Source of the DNA: an uncultured Eubacteriales bacterium
Lineage (GTDB): Bacteria > Bacillota > Clostridia > Oscillospirales > Oscillospiraceae
Direction: 5' to 3'
Length of the DNA stretch: 11,498 nucleotides
Assembly (NCBI GenBank): GCA_900321335.1
Contig: ONVR01000191.1
Coordinates: forward strand, 1-11,498
The translations under genes and the position numbers were made by a program. Below the pieces are notes generated by a model, which searched no databases, had not been told where the DNA came from, and was given only the letters and a program-made list of their open reading frames with translations. Positions 1 through 5,589 of this stretch are shown piece by piece (the stretch's first letter is position 1; every line of letters starts with the position of its first letter).

Positions 1-1151
1 AGAAGTATCGCTATCGCGATAAACCCGGCTCCGGCAGGGCCGAAGACAAGACGGAAGGATTCACTCATAAGAGAGTTGGATCCGACGGCCTCACCTGCGG
101 GGGTGAGAGCACCGGTCGAAAGATCGACGAGCCCGGAGGACAGGATCGTGATGGCGGTGAGGGAGCAGACGATTATCGTATCGGCAAAGACCTCAAAGAT
201 GCCCCACATGCCCTGCCGGACAGGCTCTTTGACGTTGGAGCTGGAGTGAACCATAACGGAGGAGCCAAGACCGGCCTCGTTGGAGAACACGCCGCGCTTG
301 AAGCCCATTTTCATAGCCAGGGCGATGCCCGCGCCAAAGCCGCCGCCGGCGACAGCCTTCAGAGAGAAGGCACCCTTGAAGATGGCGGAGAACACCGCAG
401 GAACGGTGCCGATATGGGTAAAGATGATCACCAGCGTGCCGATGAGATAGATGATCACCATGAAGGGAACGATTTTTTCCGTAATGGCAGCCACGCGCTT
501 GAGTCCGCCGATGACCACCAGACCCACGGCGATGACCAGGAAGATACCCGTGGCGATGGTGGGAATGCCAAAGGCGGAGTTGACGTTGGAGACCATGGAG
601 TTGACCTGGCTCATATTGCCGATGCCGAAGGAGGCAAGCAGGCAGAAGAAGGAGAAGAGAACGGCCAGGATCGCGCCGATGTGCTTGCAGCCCTTCTTGG
701 CGCCCAGACCTTCTTTCAGGTAGTACATGGCGCCGCCGTGCCACTCGCCCTTCTTGTCCTTTCTCCGGTACAGGATGCCCAGTACGTTCTCAGAGTAGTT
801 GGTCATCATGCCGAAGAAAGCGATCAGCCACATCCAGAACACAGCGCCGGGACCGCCGGTGGCGATAGCGCCTGCCACGCCCACGATGTTGCCGGTGCCC
901 ACGGTGGCGGCCAGAGCCGTACACAGGGACTGGAACTGGGAAATGGTGCGGTCTTTCGTGTGACCTGTAACGTGCTTGTCTTTGAAGATGGCGCCGATGG
1001 TGTTCTTGAACCAGTGGCCGATGTGGCCGACCTGGAAGAACTTGGTCAGGACCGTCATCAAAATGCCCACAAATCCCAGAAGGATCAGTGCGGGCCAGCC
1101 CCATACCACACCGTTGACGGCGTTGTTTACGGTTTCAATCGTTTGAACCAT
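1..1151 (-). CDS. AGCS-family sodium:alanine/glycine symporter, 3' end outside window
   Basis: Membrane carrier that imports alanine or glycine with Na+. The frame is open for 383 complete codons from ATG at 1151-1149 and runs off the window, so roughly the last 70-100 residues of a usual 450-480 aa protein are missing. The conserved AGCS stretch is present (TVGTGNIVGVAGAIATGGPG at 83-102, then FWMW) and so is the second family motif RGVFSNEAGLGSS at 286-298. Several hydrophobic segments are visible at about 18-36, 102-118, 158-178, 198-217, 226-246 and 318-340. A GGGAGAG ribosome binding site precedes the ATG. The gene sits downstream of a tandem glycine riboswitch and a terminator, which points to glycine as ligand and probably as a transported substrate. 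The family is secure; alanine versus glycine preference is inferred from the riboswitch. Confidence 0.95.
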   Translation of the reverse strand, partial: MVQTIETVNNAVNGVVWGWPALILLGFVGILMTVLTKFFQVGHIGHWFKNTIGAIFKDKHVTGHTKDRTISQFQSLCTALAATVGTGNIVGVAGAIATGGPGAVFWMWLIAFFGMMTNYSENVLGILYRRKDKKGEWHGGAMYYLKEGLGAKKGCKHIGAILAVLFSFFCLLASFGIGNMSQVNSMVSNVNSAFGIPTIATGIFLVIAVGLVVIGGLKRVAAITEKIVPFMVIIYLIGTLVIIFTHIGTVPAVFSAIFKGAFSLKAVAGGGFGAGIALAMKMGFKRGVFSNEAGLGSSVMVHSSSNVKEPVRQGMWGIFEVFADTIIVCSLTAITILSSGLVDLSTGALTPAGEAVGSNSLMSESFRLVFGPAGAGFIAIAIL

Positions 1152-1225
1152 TGCTTCTCTCCCTTTCTCTTATTACATATGCCGCTGGGGATAATAATAT
1201 TTCTTTGTCTGACGGATTGCGGGAG

Positions 1226-1258
1226 AAAACAAAACGGCGGCACCGGACAGGCACCGCC
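1226..1258 (-). terminator. Intrinsic terminator of the glycine riboswitch expression platform
   Basis: Read on the minus strand, a 9-bp stem (GGCGGTGCC with GGTGCCGCC, two G-U pairs) closes a 5-nt loop and is followed by GTTTTGTTTT. It lies between the second glycine aptamer and the symporter start, 75 nt before the ATG, so it can end transcription before the gene. This is the natural output element of the riboswitch. Confidence 0.85.
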
Positions 1259-1263
1259 AAATA

Positions 1264-1296
1264 CGGGAAAGACGCCAGCGTATCGCTGACTTCCCG
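1264..1296 (-). promoter_or_regulatory. Stable hairpin between glycine aptamer 2 and terminator
   Basis: On the minus strand CGGGAAG pairs with CTTTCCCG (one extra T), and an inner CAGCG/CGCTG stem closes an ATA loop. It stands directly between the aptamer 2 P1 helix and the terminator stem and may insulate them or take part in the ligand-dependent switch. No long antiterminator pairing that clearly excludes the terminator was found, so the direction of control cannot be read from sequence alone. Confidence 0.6.
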
Positions 1297-1300
1297 GCAC

Positions 1301-1447
1301 TTCTGTCCTTTTGCCTGAGAGATTTGGCCTTGCGGCCTTGCACCTTCGGCACCCACGTATTGTGAGCTTCTCCAGAAATCCATCGACAGCCGGTCCTGAA
1401 AACCTGAGAGTGTTACTCCTTCGGTGGATTGCTCCGTTTCCCGGCTG
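1301..1447 (-). promoter_or_regulatory. Tandem glycine riboswitch
   Basis: Two consecutive aptamers can be read on the minus strand. Aptamer 1 (1447-1387) is closed by a perfect 7-bp P1, CAGCCGG/CCGGCTG, and carries the conserved ACCGAAGGAGTAA and CTCTCAGG blocks. Aptamer 2 (1377-1301) is closed by TTCTG/CAGAA and carries GGAGA, GTGCCGAAGGTGCAA, a GGCC-GCAA-GGCC hairpin, then CTCTCAGGCAAAAGGACAG, which is close to the family consensus. A terminator follows before an AGCS symporter. Glycine riboswitches are well known in front of both glycine cleavage genes (usually ON) and AGCS transporters, where OFF control has been described. Aptamer 1 looks shortened in its 5' half (about 14 nt before the CACCGAAGG block, where about 22 nt is usual). 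Confidence 0.93.
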
Positions 1448-1475
1448 CGTCACTTGGAAATATTAAGATGTGATT

Positions 1476-1503
1476 ATCATATCATAATTTTTATGATTTG
1501 CAA
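1476..1503 (-). promoter_or_regulatory. Promoter of the riboswitch-symporter unit
   Basis: On the minus strand TTGCAA (1503-1498) and TATGAT (1481-1476) are separated by 16 nt in an AT-rich stretch. Transcription would start near 1469, about 22 nt before the first glycine aptamer, which fits. It points away from the butyrate kinase promoter, so the two units are divergent. Confidence 0.65.
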
Positions 1504-1572
1504 CATTAAATTGAAAAATTTTTCCGTTTTTTCCCCGGGTTTTGGCGAGAAAGAGCTGGCAAAACGGAAGAG

Positions 1573-1601
1573 TTGAATTTTACACGGGTTTCGGGTACAA
1601 T
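1573..1601 (+). promoter_or_regulatory. Promoter of butyrate kinase gene
   Basis: TTGAAT (1573-1578) and TACAAT (1596-1601) are spaced by exactly 17 nt. The expected start is near 1608, a few bases before the AAGGAGG site, giving a leader of about 21 nt. This placement argues against any translation start at 1573, which would lie inside the -35 box. Confidence 0.75.
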
Positions 1602-1613
1602 AGAAGCGCTGAA

Positions 1614-1620
1614 AAGGAGG
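1614..1620 (+). promoter_or_regulatory. Ribosome binding site fixing the GTG start of butyrate kinase
   Basis: A perfect AAGGAGG lies 9 nt before GTG at 1630. No ATG with a comparable site exists near the start of the kinase homology, so GTG is chosen. Confidence 0.85.
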
Positions 1621-1629
1621 GATTTTTCC

Positions 1630-2739
1630 GTGACAGCCTGCAGGATCCTTGCCGTCAATCCCGGTTCTACCTCCACCAAGGTGGCGCTGTTTGACGGTGA
1701 AACACCGATCTTCAACGAAACGATTTCCCACAGCAAAGAGGAACTGTGCGTTTATCAGACCGTTCAGGACCAGCTCCCCATGCGCAGACAGGTGGTGCTG
1801 GACTGTCTGGAGAAGCACCACGTCGCCCTGGAGACGGTGGACGTCTTCGTGGGCCGGGGCGGCGGCCTGCTGCCCACAGAGGGCGGGGTCTATCTGGCAG
1901 ATGAACTGCTGACGGCCCACGCCGCACGGGGGATGCGGGGGGAGCATCCGGCTCAGCTGGCCAGCCAGATTTGCCGGGACTTTTCCCTGCGCTATGGAAA
2001 ACGAGCATACATCGTCAATCCCCCGGACACAGACGAGTTTGACGATATTGCCCGGATCACCGGGGTGAAGGGCTATTACCGGGAGAGCCACGTCCACGCC
2101 CTGAACCAAAAGGAGATCGCCTTGCGCTTCTGCAAGGCCCGGGGCCTGACTTACGGGCAGGTCAATCTGATCGTCTGCCATCTGGGCGGCGGCATCTCCG
2201 TCACGTCCCACCGGCGGGGCAGGATGGTGGACTCCAACGATATCATGAAGGGCTCCGGCCCCATGACTCCCACCCGGGCCGGGGATATGCCCTATCTGCA
2301 CATTGTGGATATGGCTTTCAGCGGTCAATATACCAAAGAGAGCCTGACGGCAAAGCTCAACAAGGACGCCGGGCTTCTGGGCCACTTCGGTACGGAGGAT
2401 GCCCGGGAGATCCTCTCCCGGATCGAGGAGGGAGATGCGCAGGCCAAGCTGGTCTTTGACGCCATGCTCTACCAGGTGGCCAAATATATCGGCGCCATGG
2501 CCGTCGCGTTGAAAGGCGAATATGAGGCCGTGATCCTCACCGGCGGTCTGAGCCGGAGCGTCTACATCACGGATAAGATCCGGGAATACGCCGGGTGGCT
2601 GGGGGATTTCGTCGTCATGGCAGGGGAGTTTGAGATGGAAGCCCTTGCCGCCGCCGCCCTCCGGGCGGAGCAGGGAACGGAACCGGTCAAACACTATACC
2701 GGCAGGTCTGTTTTTGCAGGCCTGGAAGAAAAGAGTTGA
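1630..2739 (+). CDS. buk: Butyrate kinase (acetokinase/ASKHA family)
   Basis: Cytoplasmic enzyme that interconverts butyryl phosphate plus ADP with butyrate plus ATP, the last step of the Ptb-Buk route of butyrate formation. The product is 369 aa, close to the usual 355-360. Visible motifs are the phosphate-1 loop NPGSTSTK (10-17), GRGGG (75-79), the HALNQ block (156-160), CHLGGGIS (183-190), MTPTRAG (212-218), a YTKESL...GTEDAREI region typical of butyrate rather than acetate kinase, and the adenosine-site LTGGLS (303-308). The GTG start is set by an AAGGAGG site and by the promoter at 1573-1601. No phosphotransbutyrylase gene is adjacent, so the partner must be elsewhere. A branched-chain or other short-chain carboxylate kinase role cannot be excluded. 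The stop codon overlaps the -35 box of the next operon. Confidence 0.93.
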   Translation: MTACRILAVNPGSTSTKVALFDGETPIFNETISHSKEELCVYQTVQDQLPMRRQVVLDCLEKHHVALETVDVFVGRGGGLLPTEGGVYLADELLTAHAARGMRGEHPAQLASQICRDFSLRYGKRAYIVNPPDTDEFDDIARITGVKGYYRESHVHALNQKEIALRFCKARGLTYGQVNLIVCHLGGGISVTSHRRGRMVDSNDIMKGSGPMTPTRAGDMPYLHIVDMAFSGQYTKESLTAKLNKDAGLLGHFGTEDAREILSRIEEGDAQAKLVFDAMLYQVAKYIGAMAVALKGEYEAVILTGGLSRSVYITDKIREYAGWLGDFVVMAGEFEMEALAAAALRAEQGTEPVKHYTGRSVFAGLEEKS

Positions 2740-2764
2740 CAAACAGGAGAATTGTGTATATCAT
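2736..2764 (+). promoter_or_regulatory. Promoter of the ABC transporter-GntR operon
   Basis: A perfect TTGACA (2736-2741) and TATCAT (2759-2764) are separated by 17 nt. The -35 box overlaps the TGA stop codon of butyrate kinase (2737-2739). A start near 2771 leaves about 37 nt before the ATG at 2808, with AAAGGAG at 2792-2798. Confidence 0.8.
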
Positions 2765-2777
2765 ATATACACAATTC
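2749..2777 (+). promoter_or_regulatory. Perfect inverted repeat over the -10 box: likely GntR operator
   Basis: Two perfect 13-bp arms (GAATTGTGTATAT and its complement) flank the spacer CAT and enclose the -10 box, so a bound protein would block RNA polymerase. The TGTGTATA...TATACACA core is the type of AT-rich palindrome bound by YtrA-subfamily GntR repressors, and such a repressor is the third gene of this operon, which suggests autoregulation. The repeat is followed by CTTTTTTTGTTTT, so in transcripts coming from butyrate kinase it could also act as a weak AU-rich terminator. Confidence 0.75.
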
Positions 2778-2807
2778 TTTTTTTGTTTTGGAAAGGAGCG
2801 TGGCGGT

Positions 2808-3665
2808 ATGTATGCCCTGCAGGTGGAGGGACTGACGAAGCACTATCCGGGCTTCACCCTTCGTGACGTGAGTTTTTCTTTGGAGCCCGGGTATATTATG
2901 GGCTTTATCGGTCGCAACGGCGCGGGAAAGACCACGACCATCAAATCGATTCTCAATATTATCCACCGGGATGCCGGGCACGTCTCCGTTTTCGGGCAGG
3001 ACGCCCTGGAGCAGGAGAAGGCGGTCAAGGGACAGGTGGGACTGGTTCTTGGAGGTGTAAACTACTATCCCAAGAAAAAGCTGAAAACCATCGCCCAGGT
3101 GACGAGCCGTTTTTATGAAAACTGGGACCGGGAGGCGTTCTGCCAGCTGTTGGAGCAGTTTGAGCTTGACGAGAACAAGACCGTCTCCCAACTCTCCTCC
3201 GGTATGCGGGTGAAGTTTGCCATTGCCCTGGCTCTGGCCCACAGGCCGAAGCTCCTGATTTTGGACGAGCCCACCAGCGGCTTGGATCCGGTCTCCCGGG
3301 ACGAAATCCTGGAGATCCTGCAGCGCCTGGTGGAGTCCGGGGAACGGAGTATCCTGTTTTCTACACACATCACCTCGGATCTGGAAAAGTGCGCGGACTA
3401 CATCACTTATATAAAGAAGGGGGAGATCGTGTTCTCCCTGGATCGTGAGACTCTGGAGGACCGGTATTGGGTCGTCTCCGGGGGGATCGACGCGCTTACC
3501 CCGGCGTTGGAGCAAACCTTTGTTGGAACAAAGAAAAACCGATATGGCTTTTCCGCCCTGGTGGAGAGGACCCAGGCGCCGGACGGGTTTACGCTGACAA
3601 AACCAACCTATGAAGACATTCTGATCCATCTGGAGAGGGAGGACGAACATGAATTTGCTTTTTAA
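2808..3665 (+). CDS. ABC transporter ATP-binding protein (YtrB/BcrA-like)
   Basis: Cytoplasmic nucleotide-binding subunit of an ABC-2-type exporter, 285 aa. Walker A is GRNGAGKTTT (35-44), the signature is LSSGM (129-133, the second G of LSGGQ-type motifs replaced by S), Walker B is LLILDEP (149-155), the D-loop is SGLD (157-160) and the switch histidine is in STH (185-187). The usual Q-loop glutamine region reads GLVLGG, and the following helix has RFYENWD, as in clostridial YtrB-like ATPases. The start at 2808 is preferred over an earlier in-frame ATG because that one lies upstream of the promoter -10 and has no ribosome binding site. It overlaps the permease gene by 17 nt. Related operons respond to cell-envelope antibiotics; the substrate is unknown here. 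Confidence 0.93.
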   Translation: MYALQVEGLTKHYPGFTLRDVSFSLEPGYIMGFIGRNGAGKTTTIKSILNIIHRDAGHVSVFGQDALEQEKAVKGQVGLVLGGVNYYPKKKLKTIAQVTSRFYENWDREAFCQLLEQFELDENKTVSQLSSGMRVKFAIALALAHRPKLLILDEPTSGLDPVSRDEILEILQRLVESGERSILFSTHITSDLEKCADYITYIKKGEIVFSLDRETLEDRYWVVSGGIDALTPALEQTFVGTKKNRYGFSALVERTQAPDGFTLTKPTYEDILIHLEREDEHEFAF

Positions 3666-4290
3666 GGAGATCAAGCTGGCCCTGCATCCCTCCATGTTTA
3701 TTTATCTGGCCCTGTCAACCATGGTGCTGATCCCGGCCTATCCCTATCATCTGATTTTCTTCTATACGGCGCTGGGCATATTCAACGTATCCATGTTCGG
3801 CAGGGAGAACAGCGATCCGCTGTACTCGGTGATCCTGCCCGTTGCCAAACGTGACGTGGTCAGGGCAAGGATCCAGCTGGCGGCGCTCTGCCAGCTGGCG
3901 CAGATCCTGGTGTGCGTCCTTCTGATGCCCCTGGCGCGCAGGATCAACCCCACAGGAAATCCCGTTGGGCTGGACGCGAACCTCACGTTTCTGGGATCCG
4001 GGTTTCTGCTGTATACGGTGTTTAACTTCATTTTCTTTCCCGCCTTCTATAAGACGGCCTATAAGGTCGGTGTGCCCTTCATTTTGGGCTGCGTCGGCAT
4101 CGCGGTATATATGCTTGCGGAGGAAGGCGTTCTGCTGCTCTTTCCGCCGGCGGCGGTGCTGGACGGCTTTGCCCCGGAGCATCTGCCGGCCCGCCTGCTG
4201 GCTCTGGGGATCGGCTTTGCCGTGTGGCTTCTTGGCCTTGTGCTGACCTATAAAAGGGCGGCAGCCCGATTTGAGAAGGTGGATCTATGA
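3649..4290 (+). CDS. ABC-2 type transporter permease
   Basis: Integral membrane partner of the preceding ATPase, 213 aa. About six hydrophobic segments are visible (roughly 14-30, 34-50, 76-95, 113-133, 140-157, 183-201). The stretch after the second segment, RENSDPLYSVILPVAKRDVV (52-71), matches the D-x-x-Y-x-x-x-x-LP-hydrophilic pattern of small ABC-2 permeases (PF13346-like), which supports the family. A GGGAGG ribosome binding site inside the ATPase gene lies 6 nt before the ATG, and the 17-nt overlap suggests translational coupling. With one ATPase and one permease the working unit is probably a dimer of each. Substrate and direction are not visible; efflux or envelope-stress function is inferred from YtrA-controlled relatives. 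Confidence 0.88.
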   Translation: MNLLFKEIKLALHPSMFIYLALSTMVLIPAYPYHLIFFYTALGIFNVSMFGRENSDPLYSVILPVAKRDVVRARIQLAALCQLAQILVCVLLMPLARRINPTGNPVGLDANLTFLGSGFLLYTVFNFIFFPAFYKTAYKVGVPFILGCVGIAVYMLAEEGVLLLFPPAAVLDGFAPEHLPARLLALGIGFAVWLLGLVLTYKRAAARFEKVDL

Positions 4291-4652
4291 ATTTGGCGGT
4301 ATCGCCAAACGCACAGGAACCCATGTACCGGCAGATCTACGAGCAGATCGCCGGGCAGATTCTCAGCGGAGCGCTGAGAGCCGGAGCAGCCCTGCCGCCC
4401 ATCCGCACGGTGGCGGCGGAGCTGCGCATCAGCATCATCACCATCAAACGGGCCTGGGAGGAGCTGGAGCGGGACGGCTACATCGAATCCATCCCCGGCA
4501 GCGGCTGCTACGTCCGGAGCGTACAAAGCGACCAGCGGCGGGAAAAGCTGCATCGGCGGATCGAGGCGGACATTGCCTATTACCGCTCTCTGGGTCTGGA
4601 GAAACAGGAGGTCCTGGGTCTTCTGGATGCCCTGTGGGAAGAGGAACCGTAA
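4287..4652 (+). CDS. GntR-family transcriptional regulator, YtrA subfamily
   Basis: DNA-binding repressor of 121 aa, the usual YtrA length: a winged helix-turn-helix (about 11-77) and a short dimerisation tail of about 45 aa without a ligand-binding domain. Family hallmarks are PMYRQIYEQIAGQILSGAL (12-30), LPPIRTVAAELRIS (36-49) and ERDGYIESIPGSGCYV (61-76). Its ATG overlaps the permease stop as ATGA (4287-4290), so it is translationally coupled. YtrA-type regulators normally repress their own ABC operon and are released in response to envelope-active compounds. The 13-bp-arm palindrome over the operon promoter at 2749-2777 is the obvious candidate site. Regulator class is firm; the inducer is unknown. 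Confidence 0.94.
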   Translation: MNLAVSPNAQEPMYRQIYEQIAGQILSGALRAGAALPPIRTVAAELRISIITIKRAWEELERDGYIESIPGSGCYVRSVQSDQRREKLHRRIEADIAYYRSLGLEKQEVLGLLDALWEEEP

Positions 4653-4671
4653 AAGCCGCCTGCACCCGATA

Positions 4672-4705
4672 AAAAAGCCTGCACACGTACGTGTGCAGGC
4701 TTTTT
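4672..4705. terminator. Bidirectional intrinsic terminator between convergent operons
   Basis: A perfect 34-bp palindrome: A5, GCCTGCACACGT, then the mirror half ending in T5. Read from either side it gives a GC-rich stem followed by a U run. It is 19 nt after the GntR stop and 14 nt after the stop of the Fe-S subunit gene on the other strand, so it can end both transcripts. Confidence 0.93.
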
Positions 4706-4719
4706 CGTTTGAAGAGGTG

Positions 4720-5589
4720 TTATTCCTTCTCCAGGTAAGTGATGCCAACGTAGTGATCCACGTCGGTGCGCTCGCCCTTGTAAACCACAGGCTTGAAGCC
4801 GGGGAAGGAGATCTCAACGGTGTAGCTGGCGTTCTTGGGAAGATTCTCAAACTCATAGTCGCCGGCCCAGTTGGTCTCGGTCTCGCAGACTTCACCGGAG
4901 GCCTCGTTGGTGATCTTGACCTTGGCGCCGATGCAGACCTCCTCCAGCTCCTGGGGATAGGCTACGGTGCCGGCCAGGAAACGGCTGGGGATGTTCAGGT
5001 GTACGACGCTGGAGCCCATATCGCCCAGGCACTCAAGCTGCGTGACCTTGTTGGCGGCGATGAGCTTGCTGATGTTGCTCTCGGGATCGGCCAGATCGCC
5101 GAATACCAGCGCCTGGTTGGGGCAGGCCTCAACGCAGCGGGGCTCAAAGCCGGGGTAGTCGGGATCGTCCAGCAGCTCGGCGCACATGGTGCACTTCTGG
5201 GGCAGCTGGAGTGCCTCGTTCCAATACACGGCGCCTACGGGGCAGGCGTCCACGATCTGCTTCTGGCCGACGGCCTTCTCCGGATCGATGATGACAATGC
5301 CATCCTCGCGCTTGTAGGCGGCGCCGTCCCTGGCGGCCTTCACACAGGCGGGGTTGTCACAGTGAGAGCAGGGGGTGGGGACCGTAGCGGTCTTGACACG
5401 GCGCTCGTTGTCGCCGCGCTCCCACTCGTGGATGTTCATCCAGTACTGGCCAAGCTCAGGCTGTGCCTTGCTCAGCGCGGTGTCCCAGCCGCAGTGCTCG
5501 TCCTTGCAGGCCATAAAGCAGGCGTAGCAGGCCATGCAGCGGGCGGAGTTAATGGCAATGCCGGGTTTTTTCATAGGCTTCTTAAGCAT
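4720..5589 (-). CDS. Transhydroxylase-like Fe-S subunit: three [4Fe-4S] clusters plus C-terminal beta domain
   Basis: Electron-transfer small subunit of the molybdoenzyme encoded just upstream, 289 aa (274 aa in Pelobacter acidigallici transhydroxylase, from memory). Twelve cysteines are placed to bind three cubane clusters: C18, C21, C24, C28 (CMACYACFMAC), C74, C77, C82, C116, C133, C136, C152 and C156. DMSO-reductase-type FeS subunits usually bind four clusters, whereas three is the transhydroxylase pattern. From about 205 to the end is a beta-rich segment with A-x-V-x-I-T...WAGDYEFENLP...YTVEISFPGF, the look of a carboxypeptidase-regulatory/Cna_B-like barrel, also known at the C-terminus of the transhydroxylase beta subunit. 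No signal peptide, so cytoplasmic. ATG follows the large-subunit TAA directly (TAAATG) and AAGGAGG lies inside that gene, implying coupled translation and a 1:1 complex. Last gene before the terminator. Confidence 0.93.
   Translation of the reverse strand: MLKKPMKKPGIAINSARCMACYACFMACKDEHCGWDTALSKAQPELGQYWMNIHEWERGDNERRVKTATVPTPCSHCDNPACVKAARDGAAYKREDGIVIIDPEKAVGQKQIVDACPVGAVYWNEALQLPQKCTMCAELLDDPDYPGFEPRCVEACPNQALVFGDLADPESNISKLIAANKVTQLECLGDMGSSVVHLNIPSRFLAGTVAYPQELEEVCIGAKVKITNEASGEVCETETNWAGDYEFENLPKNASYTVEISFPGFKPVVYKGERTDVDHYVGITYLEKE

Noticed and set aside
246..1289. A 347-codon plus-strand frame rich in His, Gly and Asp
   Set aside because: It is antisense to the symporter, whose minus-strand frame carries clear AGCS motifs, and it runs through the riboswitch terminator.
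1573..1629. Earlier start extending butyrate kinase by 19 residues
   Set aside because: The start codon would lie inside the -35 box of the kinase promoter, and the extra residues are not part of the family homology.
1477..2742. A 421-codon minus-strand frame
   Set aside because: Antisense to butyrate kinase, which has full family motifs, a promoter and a ribosome binding site.
2736..2807. Earlier start extending the ABC ATPase by 24 residues
   Set aside because: It would begin at the -35 box and be translated through the operator palindrome; a good ribosome binding site precedes the ATG at 2808.
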